From Niveispirillum sp943371025 (GTDB lineage: Bacteria > Pseudomonadota > Alphaproteobacteria > Azospirillales > Azospirillaceae): a stretch of DNA of 64,000 nt. A program made the translations under genes and the position numbers. Below, in pieces: positions 56,900-64,000 of the stretch (positions within the stretch are counted from its first letter, which is position 1; each line of letters starts with the position of its first letter). The notes under the pieces were generated by a model. That model worked only from the letters and a program-made list of their open reading frames with translations, did no database searches and was not told the origin of the DNA. The stretch lies in NCBI GenBank assembly GCA_943371025.1, contig CALRTC020000032.1, positions 3,223 through 67,222 of the forward strand, written 5' to 3'.

Positions 56900-57796
56900 T
56901 CAGGGTTCCTTGATCGGCAGACGGTCGCGGGCGGCGGCCAGCTGGGTTACGGCATCGGCGGTAAAAGGGCCGCCACAGGTCCACAGCCGGCCCTGAACAT
57001 GCGGGCGGCGGGTGGCCGGCACGGCGCGGGCCAGGGCCGGATGGGACAGCATCTGCCCGTTCAACGACGGGTGTCCCTTTTCGTCGGTATTGACGATCAG
57101 CAAGTCGGGCGGGTCCGCGGCCACCGTTTCCACCGACAGGTAGCCATAGCCCTGCATGCCTTTCTCCGACGCGTAGTTAGTCAGCCCCGCAGCCTGCATG
57201 ACGGCATCGTTCAGGGTGCCGCTACCGGAGGTGAAGCCGCCAGGCGCCAGCGACAGCACGCGCGGCCGCTGGCTGTCGCCGTCCGGAATCCGGGCCGCGG
57301 CCAGCTTGGCATCCATCTCCGCCACCAGTTCCTCCCCCCTCCCGGTCCTGTCCAGGGCAGCGGCGACGGTGCGGATCTGGGCGCGGATGCCGTCGAAATC
57401 ATTGACCAGCCCGATTTCCAGCACGGGGATGCCGCGCGCGCGCAGAATGGCAATGGTGGGCCGCGTCGTGAAGGCGCCGGCCAGCACCAGATCCGGCTTC
57501 AGCGGCAGCACCTCTTCCGCCAGGCCTTTCAGGCGGGGGATATCGCCGGCCTGCTCCCACAGCGCCGACAGGCCGGGATCGTTGGCCAGATGGGTCAGCC
57601 CGGCGATATGGTCGCGCGGCAGCAGCATCAGGGCTAGCTGGTCGGCGCAGAGATTGAGGGAGACCACCCGTTGCGGCCCTGCTTTCGCCGCAATCGGCGC
57701 CAGCGCCGCCATGCTGGCGACACAGAGGGCGGCGATCACGGAAAGGCCGGTGGACCCCCGCCTTTCGCGGGGATTGGCGGCGGGCTGGCAGGGCAC
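56900..57796 (-). CDS. Periplasmic binding protein of a cobalamin/iron ABC transporter (BtuF-like)
   Basis: About 298 residues from a GTG at 57796 with AAGGA about eight bases upstream. The binding-protein fold starts at QRVVSLNLCADQLALMLLP and continues with LPLKPDLVLAGAF, VLSLAPGGFTSGSGTLNDAV and HPSLNGQMLSHPAL. The N-terminal region before the hydrophobic signal (VIAALCVASMAALAPIAAKA) is encoded by a REP-like repeat half (57751-57773), so the true start is uncertain. I found no cobalamin riboswitch in the 97-base upstream gap. Confidence 0.85.
   Translation of the reverse strand: MPCQPAANPRERRGSTGLSVIAALCVASMAALAPIAAKAGPQRVVSLNLCADQLALMLLPRDHIAGLTHLANDPGLSALWEQAGDIPRLKGLAEEVLPLKPDLVLAGAFTTRPTIAILRARGIPVLEIGLVNDFDGIRAQIRTVAAALDRTGRGEELVAEMDAKLAAARIPDGDSQRPRVLSLAPGGFTSGSGTLNDAVMQAAGLTNYASEKGMQGYGYLSVETVAADPPDLLIVNTDEKGHPSLNGQMLSHPALARAVPATRRPHVQGRLWTCGGPFTADAVTQLAAARDRLPIKEP
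57751..57773. repeat. Half-copy of the REP-like element inside the btuF-like gene
   Basis: The stretch begins TGGACCCCCG and continues with CCTTTCGCGGGGA. It matches the right arm of the element at 28202-28231 almost base for base, and forms its own CCCCGC/GCGGGG hairpin. It lies in the region encoding the signal-peptide head. Confidence 0.6.
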
Positions 57797-57893
57797 GATG
57801 CTATCCTTCTGACCCGGATGCCGCCACGAACTGGCGGGCGCGACTTTATAAGACCGACGCAACGGTACGGGCAAGGTTGGGGGGAGGTGGCGG

Positions 57894-58457
57894 ATGCGGC
57901 AACCTCGAATCGGGATCACCGGCAGTGCCGGTACGGGCAAGACGACGCTGGCCATCGATCTGGCGCGTCGCCTGGATCTGCGGCTGCGTGGAGAGATCAT
58001 GCGTGAGCGGCTGGAAGCCGGGTTCGATTTCCATGATCTGACGCGGGAGCAGCATCGCCGCCTGCTGGCCGGCGACACTGATGAACTGGCCCAGGAACTG
58101 GCGCGCAGCGATGCGGGGCTGGTAACCGACCGGACACCGCTGGACATGGCCGCCTTCTGGCTGGCCAACGGCTTTGGCGTCGATGATCCTGACGCGACGG
58201 AGGCCCTGCTGGCCCGCGTCGTCTGCGCCATGGCCGATTACAGTCTGGTCGTGCTGCTGCCCTGGGGAGCAGTGCCGATTGCGGCCGATGGTGTGCGTTC
58301 CGCCAATCCCTGGATGCAACTGCATTTCCAGACGGTGCTGGAGGGGCTGTGCCAGCGCTATGTCGCGCCGAACCGCCTGCTGATGCTGGATATGGCACCC
58401 GCCGATCCGGCCGCCCGCATCGGCTTTGTCCAGGACAGGCTGGCGGCCGTCAGTTGA
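57894..58457 (+). CDS. P-loop NTPase/kinase-like protein
   Basis: A 187-residue protein with Walker A GITGSAGTGKTTLAIDLARR at the N terminus and DRTPLDMAAFWLANGFG in the middle, as in small nucleotide or NadR-like kinases (AAA_28 type). GGGGGAGG precedes the ATG. It is divergent from the BtuF-like gene. Its last eight bases overlap the convergent pentapeptide gene. The substrate is unknown. Confidence 0.75.
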   Translation: MRQPRIGITGSAGTGKTTLAIDLARRLDLRLRGEIMRERLEAGFDFHDLTREQHRRLLAGDTDELAQELARSDAGLVTDRTPLDMAAFWLANGFGVDDPDATEALLARVVCAMADYSLVVLLPWGAVPIAADGVRSANPWMQLHFQTVLEGLCQRYVAPNRLLMLDMAPADPAARIGFVQDRLAAVS

Positions 58458-59754
58458 AATCGTCGTCATCGTCCGGGGCCGGCAGTGTGGCCCCGGTGGT
58501 GATGGCGTCGGTCATGTTGGTGTCGCGGATATTGGCTTCCAGCAGATTGGCGCCCGTCAGATCGGCCCCGCGCAGGTCGGAACCGGTCAGGTTGACGCCC
58601 CGCATCATGGCCCGGGTCAGGCTGGCCTGGACCAGGACGGCGTTCGACAGGTTGGCGGGCCATTTGCGGCCCGTGCCGCGACCGTTCGGCCCCTTGATCT
58701 CCACCGACCCGATCTTGGCCGAATCGAGCTTGGTCCCCGTCATGTTGGCGCCGCGCAGATTGACCCCGTCCAGCGTCGCCCCCGTCATGTCGGCATAGTT
58801 GAGCGCCGAGCCCGACAGGTCGGCCATGACGAACAGCACGTCGCGCAGCTTGGCCCCCGACAGATTGACGCCCTTCAGGTTGGCGCCGCCCAGATTGGCC
58901 CCGGCCAGATCGATATGGCTGAGATCCTGACCCTCCAGGTCTGCGCGTTCCCCCTTGTCACCATTGCTGGTGATCCAGGCCTGGTGCTGGGCCAGGATGC
59001 GCTGGATGGTGGCGGAGAAGCTTTCGGCCGACCGGCTGAAATTGGCGCCCAGCATGTCGACGTTGGACAGGTCGACACCTTCCAGATTGGCGCCCTGCAG
59101 GTCGGCATTGCGCAGGTTGGCGCCGGCCAGCACGGCCCCCGCCATGTTGCAGTCGCGCAGCCTGGCCCCGGTCAGATTGGCACCGTTGAGGTTGACCCCG
59201 CGCATGTCGCAGCCGGTGAAATTCGTGCTTTTCATCACCGACCGGGCCATGTTGCAGCCCGCCATCTGCGCGCCCGAGCAATCCGCCCCCACCAGGGAAC
59301 ATTCCGACAGGTCGGCGCCGGCCAGATTGGCGTTGGACAGGGTGGCGTCATCCATATCGGCGCCGCGCAGATCCGACGGCTCCATCTTCACATTGCCGGG
59401 GCTGCGCCGGTCCAGCAGCGCGCCACCGCGCAGGTCGGCACCGCGCAGGATGGCGCATTTCAACCGGGCCCCGCGCAGATGGGCCCCGCGCAGATCGGCA
59501 TTGGTCAGATTGGCATTGACCAGGATCGCCCGCGTCATCTTGGCCGCGAACAGGTCGGATGCCGTCAGATTGGCACCGGTGAAGTCGCAATCGGCAAGGT
59601 TGGCACCGGACAATTTGCAGTTCTGCAGATTGGCGCCAGAGAAATTGTGCCCTTGCAGATCAGCCAGAGCCAGCATGGCGCGGGCGCCGCCGGTCAGCCG
59701 TTTCAGCCAGCGCTCATGCTTGTCGATGACGGCGAGCAACTCGTGCGGGGTCAT
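58450..59754 (-). CDS. Pentapeptide-repeat protein
   Basis: A 434-residue protein mostly made of A(D/N)LXX repeats forming a right-handed beta-helix. A helical head (MTPHELLAVIDKHERWLKRL) is followed by a first block at about 35-235. A non-repeat helical spacer (ATIQRILAQHQAWITSNGDK) separates it from a second block at about 270-420. A highly acidic tail (PDDDDDF) ends the protein. The ATG at 59754 gives the natural head. Family members include gyrase-protecting DNA mimics, but most are unassigned; no function is claimed. Confidence 0.88.
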   Translation of the reverse strand: MTPHELLAVIDKHERWLKRLTGGARAMLALADLQGHNFSGANLQNCKLSGANLADCDFTGANLTASDLFAAKMTRAILVNANLTNADLRGAHLRGARLKCAILRGADLRGGALLDRRSPGNVKMEPSDLRGADMDDATLSNANLAGADLSECSLVGADCSGAQMAGCNMARSVMKSTNFTGCDMRGVNLNGANLTGARLRDCNMAGAVLAGANLRNADLQGANLEGVDLSNVDMLGANFSRSAESFSATIQRILAQHQAWITSNGDKGERADLEGQDLSHIDLAGANLGGANLKGVNLSGAKLRDVLFVMADLSGSALNYADMTGATLDGVNLRGANMTGTKLDSAKIGSVEIKGPNGRGTGRKWPANLSNAVLVQASLTRAMMRGVNLTGSDLRGADLTGANLLEANIRDTNMTDAITTGATLPAPDDDDDFN

Positions 59755-59868
59755 GCGCCTCTGGCCCAATGAGATTGATGAACTTTTCTTGAACCTGCCA
59801 CAGCCGGAGCCGTTTGTGTTAGATGGTTTCGTGATAATCGACGTCTCTAATGGCCGGAGCATTGTCCC

Positions 59869-60600
59869 GTGGACGAAAATGGCAGCGTGATTCCCACCCG
59901 GCACATCGTCAGCGCCTTCGACGAGCAGCTGGATATCCTGCATGATCAGGTGCGGGAGATGGGACGTTTGGCCGTCGACCAGATCAGTGACGCTGTTGCC
60001 GCGATCGCCGGGCGCGATACGGCGCTGGCCGAACGTGTGGTGGCGCGTGACGCCACCCTGGACGATCTGGAACATAAGGTGGAAGCGCAGACGGTGCGTC
60101 TGCTGGCGCTGCGCCATCCCAAGGCCAACGACCTGCGCATGGTCATCTCTGCCCTGCGCATCGCCAACAATCTGGAGCGAATCGGGGATTTTGCCGCCAA
60201 TGTCGCCAAGCGCACCATGACGCTGCAGGCTCTCCCGGAGGTGGCGCTGGCCCGATCGATGCGGCCCATCGGTCAATCCGTGGCCGACATGCTGTCGACG
60301 GTCATGCGCGCCTATGATGAGGATGATGCGGTGGCGGCGCTGGCCGTGCGCGATCGGGACGAGGAGGTGGACCGCGCCTATACGGGCCTGTTCCGCGAAC
60401 TTCTCACTTATATGATGGAGAGCCCGGCCCGCATCACGGCCTGTACCCATCTGCTGTTCGCGGCCAAGAACCTGGAACGCATCGGCGACCACGCCACCAA
60501 CATCGCCGAAACCCTGTGTTTCCGCATCCAGGGCCATCCGCTGGATGCCGATCGCATCAAGGGTGACGAGACGTCGGCCGTCACTGTCATGCCCGACTGA
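59869..60600 (+). CDS. phoU: Phosphate signalling protein PhoU
   Basis: A 243-residue protein with two PhoU three-helix domains. The hallmarks are RHPKANDLRMVISALRIANN, LERIGDFAANVAKR and, in the second half, AAKNLERIGDHATNIAETLC. It modulates the PstSCAB transporter and PhoR signalling. The start is GTG at 59869 with GGAG about 11 bases upstream. No pst or phoB/phoR genes are in the window, which is unusual because phoU normally ends the pst operon. Confidence 0.95.
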   Translation: MDENGSVIPTRHIVSAFDEQLDILHDQVREMGRLAVDQISDAVAAIAGRDTALAERVVARDATLDDLEHKVEAQTVRLLALRHPKANDLRMVISALRIANNLERIGDFAANVAKRTMTLQALPEVALARSMRPIGQSVADMLSTVMRAYDEDDAVAALAVRDRDEEVDRAYTGLFRELLTYMMESPARITACTHLLFAAKNLERIGDHATNIAETLCFRIQGHPLDADRIKGDETSAVTVMPD

Positions 60601-60688
60601 CCTTATGCGTTGTCGTTCTGCTTGAACCCGGCCGCGTCGCCCCGCACCCTGTTGCGAAAATGCGATCGGCAGCCGGAGAGCGGAGGCC

Positions 60689-61177
60689 ATGGAGGAAATG
60701 TTCCGATTGGAGACCGTGGACCGCCGCGACATGTTGCGCGCGCCGGAACTGCGGGCTTTGCTGGACCATTGGCGGGAATGCATCCGACCGGGTGCTGACC
60801 TGCCGCTGGGCGCCGATATCGATCCGGTCCGGGCGGGTGTGGCCGACCATTTCTGGTGGCTGGACATGATTCCGGCCGAATCAGGTGGAAACCCTGATTT
60901 CATCGGCCGCCGCATCGGCGCCGTTACCTGCGCCAATTATGGTTTCGATCCCACCGGCCGCCGGATCAGCGAGTTCGCGCGGGTGCCCTCCTATGGCCGT
61001 ATCCTGCGCATGCTGCGCGGTGTCGTGGAAGCGGCGCAGCCCCGTCGCTTCACAACCGATCTTTCTGTGATGTCGCATGGGCGGCTGTTCGATGTGGAGG
61101 CGCTGGGCCTCCCCGTCGCCGGGCCGGATGGCCGCGTCTGTGGTGCCCTGGGGGCCACGCTGGCCCGCTTCTCCTGA
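60689..61177 (+). CDS. PAS-domain protein (PAS_5 type)
   Basis: A 162-residue stand-alone PAS-like protein: LRALLDHWRECIRPGADLPL, FWWLDMIPAE, FIGRRIGAVTCANYGFDPTG and the ending GALGATLARFS. Such single-domain proteins are abundant in Rhodospirillales. No output domain is attached. GGAG lies upstream of the ATG. The ligand and partner are unknown. Confidence 0.75.
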   Translation: MEEMFRLETVDRRDMLRAPELRALLDHWRECIRPGADLPLGADIDPVRAGVADHFWWLDMIPAESGGNPDFIGRRIGAVTCANYGFDPTGRRISEFARVPSYGRILRMLRGVVEAAQPRRFTTDLSVMSHGRLFDVEALGLPVAGPDGRVCGALGATLARFS

Positions 61178-61234
61178 TCTGGCACGGTCGTTGCTTATCT
61201 TTGGGCAAATCAATCTGCCCAACGGACACCGATC

Positions 61235-62008
61235 ATGAACCGCGCCGCCCCCACCCCCGCCAAGGATCGCCTGTGCAAAGGTCTGTTGCCGCTGCTGGCC
61301 GCGGCGCTGTGTCTGGGGTTGGCGGGCTGTTCGGGGCGGCCGGTGGCCGTGTCCATTCCCATGAAGCCGCAGCCGGTGCTGCAATCGGCCGGGCAATGGC
61401 AGGTGGTGGCGGACGATGTGGCCTCGGCAATTTCCACCCACCTGGAGTTCCAGATGGGCAGGAAGGTGCCGGTGCAGCTCTACATGATGCGCAAGGAGGA
61501 CACGCTGTTCGCCGACGCCTTCCTGTCGGCGGTAACGACGAAGCTGGTCCAGGCGGGGCATCTGGTATCGGTGGATGCGCGGCCCGATGTGACGTCGGTG
61601 GGCATCGATGTGCTGACGGTGAAAAGCAATGCGCCGAAGCTGCGGGCTGATCCGTTCCCCGGCCCGCTGACGGCCCTGGCGTCGGGCGTCATGGTGGCGT
61701 CGCGCCTGTCGGGCGGGGCGGCGGCCAAGTTCCCCTGGGGCATCAGCGCCGCCGTGGCCGCCGTGGGGCTGGAGGCCCTGAACTCCAAACCGCCGGAAAC
61801 GGATACGGAGATGGTACTGACCGTCTCCATCGCGCGGGAGGGCTTCTACACCTTCCGCACCAGTGCCGTTTACTACGTCAACGGCGAGGATCTCTGGCAG
61901 TATAATGGCAATGCGGGTGCCGGCCTGGGGCGCCAGGTCAACCTGAACAGCGTGCCGCAGGGCACCGTCATGTATGATCTGGCGGGCAAGCCCTATGTGG
62001 TGAAATAA
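61235..62008 (+). CDS. Hypothetical lipoprotein
   Basis: A 257-residue protein with a lipoprotein signal (LLPLLAAALCLGLAGC, modified Cys at about residue 32). The mature part has mixed alpha/beta character (WQVVADDVASAISTHLEFQM, VLTVSIAREGFYTFRTSAVY). I do not recognise a family. It stands alone on the plus strand before tRNA-Thr. Confidence 0.75.
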   Translation: MNRAAPTPAKDRLCKGLLPLLAAALCLGLAGCSGRPVAVSIPMKPQPVLQSAGQWQVVADDVASAISTHLEFQMGRKVPVQLYMMRKEDTLFADAFLSAVTTKLVQAGHLVSVDARPDVTSVGIDVLTVKSNAPKLRADPFPGPLTALASGVMVASRLSGGAAAKFPWGISAAVAAVGLEALNSKPPETDTEMVLTVSIAREGFYTFRTSAVYYVNGEDLWQYNGNAGAGLGRQVNLNSVPQGTVMYDLAGKPYVVK

Positions 62009-62054
62009 GGGGACGGATCATCCAACGTCCCAGCCGCCCTAGAGGGGCGGACCC

Positions 62055-62129
62055 TGGTGCCGGCTGTCAGGATTGAACTGACGACCTACCGCTTACAAGG
62101 CGGTTGCTCTACCACTGAGCTAAGCCGGC
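62055..62129 (-). tRNA. tRNA-Thr (anticodon TGT)
   Basis: A 75-base tRNA on the minus strand. The acceptor GCCGGCT pairs with AGCCGGC, the anticodon stem ACCGC/GCGGT encloses CTTGTAA, and the T arm has the TTCAATC loop. CCA is encoded. Confidence 0.97.
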
Positions 62130-62183
62130 GACCGGGTGCGTGGACCGGAGGGTTTCCCCTCCGGTGCCAAACGGGCCGCGACA

Positions 62184-63413
62184 TTAGCGCCGTCGCGCGA
62201 CCTCGTAAAGGGCCACGGCGGCGGCCGTGGACACATTCAGGCTGCCGACGGGCCCACCGGTGGGCAGACGCACGATCTCGTCACACCGCTCACCCGTCAG
62301 ACGGCGGATGCCGTCGCCTTCCGACCCCAATACCAGGGCTGAACGGCCCGACAGATCGACCTCATGCAGGTTGCGCGCGCCTGATTCGGCCAGAGCGACC
62401 GTCCAGAAGCTGGCGGCCTTCAACTGGTCGAGGGCACGGGCCAGATTGGTCACGCGCACCAGCGGCACGGCCTCAACCGCGCCTGACGCCGTCTTGGCCA
62501 GCGTGCCGGTCACGGGCGGCGCGTGGCGATCCTGCACGATGACGGCCTTGGCGCCAAAGGCGGCGGCAGAGCGCAGCACGGCGCCGACATTGTGCGGATC
62601 GGTCACCTGATCCAGGACGACGACCAAGGCCGTGGGATCATCGGCGGCGGCATCGATGATATCCTCGATCTCCACCTCCGGCAGGGGCGCGCAGGACAAG
62701 GCCACGCCCTGGTGAACGGCACCCGGCGGAAGCAGCTTGTCGATCTCTTCCTTCTCCACCAGACGCGGCTCGGGCCGATCCAACTCGGCCGCTGAGGCCT
62801 TGTCGAAGGCGTCGTCGAGTGATTCGAGGCCGGCCTCGGTGACGAACAGGTCGCGAATCTTGCGGTTCGGGTTGATCCAGGCGGCCGATACGGCATGCAC
62901 GCCGTACAGCAGATTGTGCTTGTTCAGGGCCGGGCCGGTGGTGGCGCGCAGGGGCGTGGTCTCCAGCCCCAGTTCCTCGGCCGCCGACAGGGGGCGACGG
63001 CGATCGGATGCGCCCCGCTCTTCACCGCGGGCACTGTCGCGAGCGCCATCACGGTCGCGGCTGAAACGCGGGCCGGGACGGCGATCATCCTTCTGGAAGC
63101 CGCCGCTGCGCTCGCTGCGGAAGCCTTCGCTGCGTTCCGGCCTGTCGCCACGCGCGGACCGGGCCGGGCGGGCCTCCTCCTCGCGACGCGGGCCGCGGGC
63201 CGGGCGGGCATCGCCGGCGCGGTCGGGGCGGGCGTCATCACGCGGGCCCTTGGCAAAGCCTGGCTTTCCGCCGGGCTTTCCGGGACGGCCGGGACGTGCG
63301 GGCGCGTCGCCCGTACGATTGTTGGTGCGGCCACCGGCGCGTCCGGCGCCGGCACCGCTGGCGCCGCCTTTGCCGCGGCGATCGGAATTCTGGGAGGGGG
63401 GTCGGTTTCTCAT
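62184..63413 (-). CDS. rlmB: 23S rRNA 2'-O-ribose methyltransferase RlmB with disordered Arg-rich head
   Basis: Methylates G2251 of 23S rRNA. The C-terminal ~250 residues are the enzyme: the substrate-binding domain (NLLYGVHAVSAAWINPNRKI) and the SPOUT domain with VVLDQVTDPHNVGAVLRSAA, LVLGSEGDGIRRL and GSLNVSTAAAVALYE. In front lies an Arg/Gly/Asp/Pro-rich, low-complexity head of about 150 residues. The 409-residue total is well above the usual 240-260. A later start would remove the head, but the frame is uninterrupted. Confidence 0.93.
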   Translation of the reverse strand: MRNRPPSQNSDRRGKGGASGAGAGRAGGRTNNRTGDAPARPGRPGKPGGKPGFAKGPRDDARPDRAGDARPARGPRREEEARPARSARGDRPERSEGFRSERSGGFQKDDRRPGPRFSRDRDGARDSARGEERGASDRRRPLSAAEELGLETTPLRATTGPALNKHNLLYGVHAVSAAWINPNRKIRDLFVTEAGLESLDDAFDKASAAELDRPEPRLVEKEEIDKLLPPGAVHQGVALSCAPLPEVEIEDIIDAAADDPTALVVVLDQVTDPHNVGAVLRSAAAFGAKAVIVQDRHAPPVTGTLAKTASGAVEAVPLVRVTNLARALDQLKAASFWTVALAESGARNLHEVDLSGRSALVLGSEGDGIRRLTGERCDEIVRLPTGGPVGSLNVSTAAAVALYEVARRR

Positions 63414-63552
63414 AGGCGCACTTTCGTTGAAAGCCAGGATTTCCGCCAGTGTTCAGAAAGAATGAAGGTGTCTGTCAAAATAGCGTTGACAGAAGGCGAT
63501 TAATCCTTATAACCCGCACTCCGTTCCGGCCGCTGGTCGAGAACGGCACCGC

Positions 63553-63637
63553 GGAAGGGTGGCCGAGTGGTTAAAGGCAGCAGACTGTAAATCTGCCCGC
63601 ATAGCGTACGCTGGTTCGAATCCAGCCCCTTCCACCA
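63553..63637 (+). tRNA. tRNA-Tyr (anticodon GTA)
   Basis: An 85-base class II tRNA. The acceptor GGAAGGG pairs with CCCTTCC. The anticodon loop is CTGTAAA in a GCAGA/TCTGC stem, with a long variable arm. CCA is encoded. Confidence 0.97.
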
Positions 63638-63714
63638 GTTCAGGCGCGCCTCAGAATATGGGGCGCGCCGTTCTGCTTGTGGTGACGTTGTCGGCAGTGG
63701 GCGAAACGCACCGT

Positions 63715-63788
63715 GCGGGTGTAGCTCAATGGTAGAGCAGAAGCCTTCCAAGCTTACGACGAGGGTTCGATTCCCTTCACCCGCTCCA
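63715..63788 (+). tRNA. tRNA-Gly (anticodon TCC)
   Basis: A 74-base tRNA. The acceptor GCGGGTG pairs with CACCCGC, the anticodon loop is CTTCCAA, and the T arm is AGGG-TTCGATT-CCCT. CCA is encoded. It lies 64 bases before tuf, a conserved arrangement. Confidence 0.97.
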
Positions 63789-63852
63789 GACAAACAGTTT
63801 TCCACGACCCGGCGTCTTCTAGAGATCGCAGCAGGCAAGGGCACAGGATACC

Positions 63853-64000
63853 ATGGCTAAGGCAAAGTTTGAGCGGACGAAGCCGCACTGCAACATCGGC
63901 ACGATCGGTCACGTCGACCATGGCAAGACGTCTCTGACGGCGGCCATCACGAAGGTTCTGGCCGAGAAGGGCGGCGCCACGTTCACGGCTTACGACCAGA
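63853..64000 (+). CDS. tuf: Elongation factor Tu (5' part only)
   Basis: The frame begins MAKAKFERTKPHCNIGTIGH and continues into the G1 loop GHVDHGKTSL, the invariant EF-Tu start. Only the first 49 codons are inside the window. It follows tRNA-Tyr and tRNA-Gly, as in many proteobacteria. Confidence 0.97.
   Translation, partial: MAKAKFERTKPHCNIGTIGHVDHGKTSLTAAITKVLAEKGGATFTAYDQ

Noticed and set aside
57797..57893. Cobalamin riboswitch before the btuF-like gene
   Set aside because: The gap is too short for the full aptamer and no B12-box-like sequence was found.
62895..63503. An Ala/Gly-rich plus-strand frame opposite the rlmB head
   Set aside because: It is the complement of the Arg-rich low-complexity coding region and has no domain or ribosome site.

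Overview
The window is about 64 kb of G+C-rich chromosome from an alphaproteobacterium, most likely of the Rhodospirillales (Azospirillaceae-like). This is inferred from the miaB-phoH-ybeY-corC-lnt-xre gene order, the PraR-type XRE regulators, and the rplU-rpmA-obg and tRNA-Tyr/tRNA-Gly/tuf arrangements. Assignment below the order is inference. Most of the window is core chromosome. No insertion sequence, prophage, CRISPR array or rRNA was seen.

Layout. 0.15-6.5 kb (minus strand): miaB-phoH-ybeY-corC-lnt followed by an XRE regulator. 6.6-14.1 kb (plus): an accessory catabolic or uptake cluster with a MalT/LAL-type regulator, a Rieske oxygenase, a TonB-dependent receptor, a DJ-1/PfpI protein, an SRPBCC protein and a 2Fe-2S ferredoxin. 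A compact set of GGGGATA inverted repeats lies exactly between regulator and oxygenase. 14.2-16.1 kb: obg, rpmA, rplU. 16.4-17.6 kb: tRNA-Ser and a PrlF-YhaV toxin-antitoxin pair whose promoter spacer carries an 18-bp perfect palindrome. 17.9-21.2 kb: divergent katG and oxyR. 21.3-23.3 kb: proB and cinA. 23.3-24.2 kb: a very AT-rich membrane-protein gene lying between the intact 3' end of cinA and a second, diverged copy of that end. 24.3-29.5 kb: an orphan periplasmic binding protein, then a PsrA-like TetR regulator and beta-oxidation genes, with two matches to the PsrA operator pattern. 29.5-36.2 kb: a Do-type protease, a small Cys-rich lipoprotein, marC, secA and a parvulin PPIase. 36.2-44.7 kb: a GT-C-like membrane protein, an alpha-2-macroglobulin without the thioester cysteine, and a protein with near-identical 47-residue TPR-like repeats. 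44.8-47.3 kb: trpB and an aspartoacylase-family protein. 47.4-54.9 kb: a small exopolysaccharide locus (polymerase/ligase, chain-length protein, two GT2 enzymes, SLBB export protein) interrupted by a second PraR-like regulator. 55-58.5 kb: an aguB-like amidase, a FecCD-type permease with its binding protein, and a P-loop NTPase. 58.5-64 kb: a pentapeptide-repeat protein, phoU, a PAS protein, a lipoprotein, tRNA-Thr, rlmB with a long Arg/Gly-rich head, tRNA-Tyr, tRNA-Gly and the start of tuf.

The best candidates for something undescribed are: (1) the LAL regulator/Rieske/TonB/DJ-1/SRPBCC/ferredoxin cluster with its putative MalT-box operator; (2) the AT-rich single-gene island at the cinA 3' end; (3) the PsrA-like regulon, readable directly from two operator half-site pairs. 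Start codons were chosen from Shine-Dalgarno spacing and signal-peptide logic and are stated where they differ from the longest open frame.
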